A DNA stretch of 31,118 nucleotides from a virus, in the IMG/VR virus record IMGVR_UViG_3300027861_000132, positions 1 through 31,118 of that record; one strand, written 5' to 3'. Each line of letters opens with the position of its first letter. Within the stretch, counting starts at the first letter, position 1. Below the pieces are notes generated by a model, which saw nothing but the letters and a program-made list of their open reading frames with translations, searched no databases and had not been told where the DNA came from. Both the position numbers and the translations under genes were made by a program. Below are positions 28,945 to 31,118 of this stretch, piece after piece.

Positions 28945-30172
28945 AAAAAGACGTTTAAAATTAAAAAAGCATCACATTGAAACCACGGCTAACAAAACGC
29001 TAAAAAGCCTAAGGGCGTATGGTGAAGCTATACTATTAAATGATAGTTCATCTTATGAAGTGCCAGACGGCCTAACAGTAGGCAAGCCATTTAAAACGCT
29101 AAGCTTAGGACAGGTATCAAGCAGGCTTAGTGGTGATCAAATCGGCAAGCCCATAGATAAAGATTTACTTACTGAGTTAGTAAGAGTCTTTAACGAATAT
29201 AAATCTAAAGATCCTGTAATCATAGACTGGCAGCATGCCACTAGCCCTTTCCAAGGAAACACACCGGCGCCGCCGGAAAGTGGCAACGCGCTAGGTATGA
29301 TTATAGATTTAGATATTAAAGATGATGGCTTATACGCTGTGCCCGCTTATAATGAGCGCGGCTTAGAGGTCGTTAAAAAAGCGGGTGGTGTATTGTGGTC
29401 TAGCCCTGAGTATATCCACGGCGATATTTTTAGCAGGCAAGATGGCAGTAAATTAGGTGGGGCGCAGTTGCTAGCAATTACGCTTACACCACGGCCCGCG
29501 CAAAGTCATAACACTATAGATCGAATCACATTAACTGAGGGGTTAAATATGGATGATCAAATTAAAGAGCTACAAGCTAAGCTTGAGGCTAAAGATGAAT
29601 TAGTTAAGCAGCTCGAGGCGCAATTAGCAGAGATGCAAGATGATAATGATTCTAAGCTAATGGCTGAGGATGAAGATAAAGAAGAGCTTATGGAATCTGA
29701 TAAAGAAGAGCTTATGGAATCTGATAAAAAAGATGAGGATGAAGACAAAATTAAAAAAATGTCTGAGTCCTTTAACTCTTCTAACGTAGCACTACTCAAT
29801 GAAATGCAAGCGCTTAAAGAGCAACTTAACACAGTGGTTAAAGAGAATGACGCTATCAAGTGTAGCAAAGCTGTAGATATGCTTTTGAGTGAAGGAAAGA
29901 TTACGCCTAATGAGCGCTCCTTTGCTGTAGATGCGTGGCATATGAAAGATTTACAACCTACTTTTTGGCAGATGTTTAATGAACGTCCCGCCGGTAAAGC
30001 TGTACCACTTCAAGAAATCGGCCACGGCGCAAGCGGTCAAGCTGTATCTAAAGCTACATTAAGTGAGAAAATTAAGGCTCTAGCTACTGAAAAGCAAATC
30101 ACATTTAGTGAAGCGCTTAATCAAGTACGTGAGCAAGACCCAGTATCATATCGCAAAGCATATGGAGTATAG
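28937..30172 (+). CDS. Head maturation protease with scaffold region (Mu gpI-like)
   Basis: A 411-residue protein. Residues about 30-200 match the Mu protease I type: DPVIIDWQHATSPF with His100, GNALGMIIDLDIKDDGLYAVPAY, and VLWSSPEYI with Ser155/Ser156, then LLAITLTPRPA. The start is preceded by AGGAGG (28924-28929). Residues about 205-330 are highly charged coiled coil (scaffold) with a duplicated DKEELMES segment, and the C-terminal 75 residues are a folded domain contacting capsid subunits, as inferred from scaffold proteins. It cleaves the scaffold and itself after prohead assembly. The nested start at 29549 is likely to give the separate scaffold. Confidence 0.8.
   Translation: MAKKRRLKLKKHHIETTANKTLKSLRAYGEAILLNDSSSYEVPDGLTVGKPFKTLSLGQVSSRLSGDQIGKPIDKDLLTELVRVFNEYKSKDPVIIDWQHATSPFQGNTPAPPESGNALGMIIDLDIKDDGLYAVPAYNERGLEVVKKAGGVLWSSPEYIHGDIFSRQDGSKLGGAQLLAITLTPRPAQSHNTIDRITLTEGLNMDDQIKELQAKLEAKDELVKQLEAQLAEMQDDNDSKLMAEDEDKEELMESDKEELMESDKKDEDEDKIKKMSESFNSSNVALLNEMQALKEQLNTVVKENDAIKCSKAVDMLLSEGKITPNERSFAVDAWHMKDLQPTFWQMFNERPAGKAVPLQEIGHGASGQAVSKATLSEKIKALATEKQITFSEALNQVREQDPVSYRKAYGV
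29549..30172 (+). CDS. Nested scaffold protein from internal start
   Basis: ATG at 29549 is in frame within the protease gene and is preceded by GAGGGG (29537-29542) at six bases, an excellent signal. It would give a 207-residue protein, MDDQIKELQAKLEAKDELVK..., comprising the coiled coil and the C-terminal capsid-binding part only. Phages Mu (I/Z) and lambda (C/Nu3) use the same arrangement, where the separate scaffold outnumbers the protease fusion. The expression ratio is not shown by the sequence; the start signal and the structural split support it. Confidence 0.65.
   Translation: MDDQIKELQAKLEAKDELVKQLEAQLAEMQDDNDSKLMAEDEDKEELMESDKEELMESDKKDEDEDKIKKMSESFNSSNVALLNEMQALKEQLNTVVKENDAIKCSKAVDMLLSEGKITPNERSFAVDAWHMKDLQPTFWQMFNERPAGKAVPLQEIGHGASGQAVSKATLSEKIKALATEKQITFSEALNQVREQDPVSYRKAYGV
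29675..29722 (+). repeat. 24-bp tandem duplication in the scaffold coiled coil
   Basis: Two perfect 24-base copies (29675-29698, 29699-29722) each encode DKEELMES, extending the acidic coiled coil in frame. A third partial copy (GATAAAAAAGAT) follows. A recent in-frame duplication by slippage is likely. Confidence 0.85.
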
Positions 30173-30175
30173 AAA

Positions 30176-30565
30176 ATGACAAATCAAACAGAATCTTTTA
30201 TTTGTGCTAGCACAGTTACGGAATTTGCTTTAGTCAGTATTGATAGTAATGGCAAGGTAGCAGTAACTACAGCGGCTACAGATATAGCTTGTGTGGGCGT
30301 GGCTCAAAGAGCGGCGCTTGCTGGTGAAAGTGTAGATGTTATTACTCATGGTAATACTCGAGTTATTGCTGGTGAGACTATCGCAGACTTTAGCGCCTCA
30401 CCGCGTTTAGCGGCTACTACAGCGGGCAAAGTACAGAAGGCCGAGGCTTCAGATAGTGGCTTCTTTCCTACATGCTTTGTAATACCTAATATCAATCAAA
30501 CAAGCGCGGCGGCTAATGATCAAATTCTAGTTGAATTTAGACGCCCTTGCACACCGTTAGCTTAA
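30176..30565 (+). CDS. Head decoration protein, DUF2190-like
   Basis: A 129-residue protein beginning MTNQTESFICASTVTEFALVSIDSNGKVAVTTAATDIACVGVAQRAALAGESVDVI. This alternation of short strands around A-V-T and GVA-Q-x-A-A-AGE fits the DUF2190 capsid decoration family (small beta proteins that sit on the capsid surface). It lies between scaffold/protease and capsid genes. Start three bases after the protease gene; GGAG is about nine bases upstream. A capsid stabiliser is the likely function. The family assignment is by pattern, with good positional support. Confidence 0.7.
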   Translation: MTNQTESFICASTVTEFALVSIDSNGKVAVTTAATDIACVGVAQRAALAGESVDVITHGNTRVIAGETIADFSASPRLAATTAGKVQKAEASDSGFFPTCFVIPNINQTSAAANDQILVEFRRPCTPLA

Positions 30566-30577
30566 GGAGTAGGATAA

Positions 30578-31118
30578 ATGGCAAGTTCATATAGTAACAT
30601 CCATCCAGTAGATGAAATTTTAACAAGCCTTGTAGGTGAAGTTATTCCTAGTGATGCACAACTTATTGCATCTCAGATTTTAGAAAATGTTAAAGTACCT
30701 GAGAGAAGCGGTACTTTTTTATTAGAAAATACGCGTAACTATATGGGCTCCCCAGAGCTCGATTTAGAACGCGCGCCAGGCTCTAGCCGCACTAATATTG
30801 GTAGCTTTGATAGATCATCATTAACTTTTAAAGCTAGAATTTATAGTGCTCAAGACTCCATTGCTATGGAGGATATTCTAGATAGTCAATTCCCAGGCAG
30901 TGAAGAGCAACGCATAGCCCGTAAAGTATCGCGTACTATGAAGCTCGCAGAGGAAAAGCGCGCCGCTGATTTATTATTCAATACCGCAGTGTTTACTAAT
31001 ACTGATACCTGCGCTAATGTGATGGGCGGGCAAGTTGATGCCGCAGGCACAGACGCATTAACGGGCTTAGATTTACTTAAAGAGCAATTACGTGATAATG
31101 CTCATGGCATTAGCCCAG
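30578..31118 (+). CDS. Major capsid protein, 5' part (runs off the window)
   Basis: The ATG at 30578 is preceded by AAGGAGTAGGA. The frame stays open to the end of the window: 180 codons, beginning MASSYSNIHPVDEILTSLVG. Its context (after protease, scaffold and decoration genes) and sequence (AQDSIAMEDILDSQFPGSEEQRIARKVSRTMKLAEEKRAADLLF, an E-loop and spine-helix-like segment) are those of an HK97-fold capsid subunit. The gene is cut at the right edge, so its length, cleavage site and C-terminal half cannot be seen. Product forms the icosahedral shell. Confidence 0.8.
   Translation, partial: MASSYSNIHPVDEILTSLVGEVIPSDAQLIASQILENVKVPERSGTFLLENTRNYMGSPELDLERAPGSSRTNIGSFDRSSLTFKARIYSAQDSIAMEDILDSQFPGSEEQRIARKVSRTMKLAEEKRAADLLFNTAVFTNTDTCANVMGGQVDAAGTDALTGLDLLKEQLRDNAHGISP

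Noticed and set aside
29557-29868. Ser-rich reading frame on the minus strand
   Set aside because: It is antisense of the Asp/Glu/Lys-rich scaffold coiled coil and lacks a plausible ribosome binding site.

Overview
This window is most of the genome of a tailed double-stranded DNA phage, probably a long-tailed siphovirus: it has a 693-residue tape measure protein, tail assembly chaperones, and no contractile sheath gene visible. The DNA is AT-rich by eye, densely packed, and uses ordinary Shine-Dalgarno starts (with some GTG and TTG starts). The host cannot be named. A B12-dependent ribonucleotide reductase, ThyX and a CHAP/NlpC-type lysin point to a free-living bacterium that has cobalamin. 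No integrase, tRNA or CRISPR array was seen.

Layout. Positions 1-14388 (+ strand) hold tail morphogenesis and lysis: the last codons of a gene that could be the tail tube gene, a chaperone pair joined by a -1 frameshift, the tape measure, four tail or tail-tip proteins, an endolysin, a holin candidate, a long repeat-rich fibre, and a cassette of two related fibre-tip proteins plus a small beta-rich protein. Positions 14398-15777 (- strand) are a small operon of two Cys-rich membrane proteins and an ECF-type sigma factor. Positions 15809-18066 (+) carry a small membrane/coiled-coil protein and the class II reductase. After a structured non-coding gap, 18293-20022 (-) is a leftward operon with a RecT-like candidate, small unknown proteins and a Cro/XRE-type regulator. 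A divergent control region (about 20023-20194) faces a replication initiator whose gene contains six iterons, followed by a DnaC-like helicase loader. Positions 21731-23333 (-) encode ThyX, a second sigma-like factor and dCMP deaminase. From 23388 to the right edge (+) come a ribbon-helix-helix protein, SSB, small terminase, a nuclease-like protein, large terminase, portal, Mu-I-like protease with a nested scaffold, decoration protein and the first part of the major capsid protein.

The right edge cuts the capsid gene and the left edge lies just before the tail chaperones. The missing piece should therefore be the end of the capsid gene, connectors, tail terminator and tail tube, and the window reads as a cut through a circular or circularly permuted map (inference).

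How it works together. The regulator and twin-promoter region probably set early expression. The initiator binds iterons in its own gene and hands DnaB to the origin through the DnaC-like loader. Reductase, dCMP deaminase and ThyX supply deoxynucleotides, particularly dTMP. Two phage sigma factors probably redirect host RNA polymerase in stages. Head and tail modules then assemble virions, and the lysin and holin release them. The most notable points are the two sigma-like factors (one with Cys-rich membrane proteins), the iteron origin, the nuclease-like gene between the terminase subunits, a 22-bp perfect inverted repeat before the portal operon, a structured gap after the reductase gene, and a compositionally foreign fibre-tip cassette.
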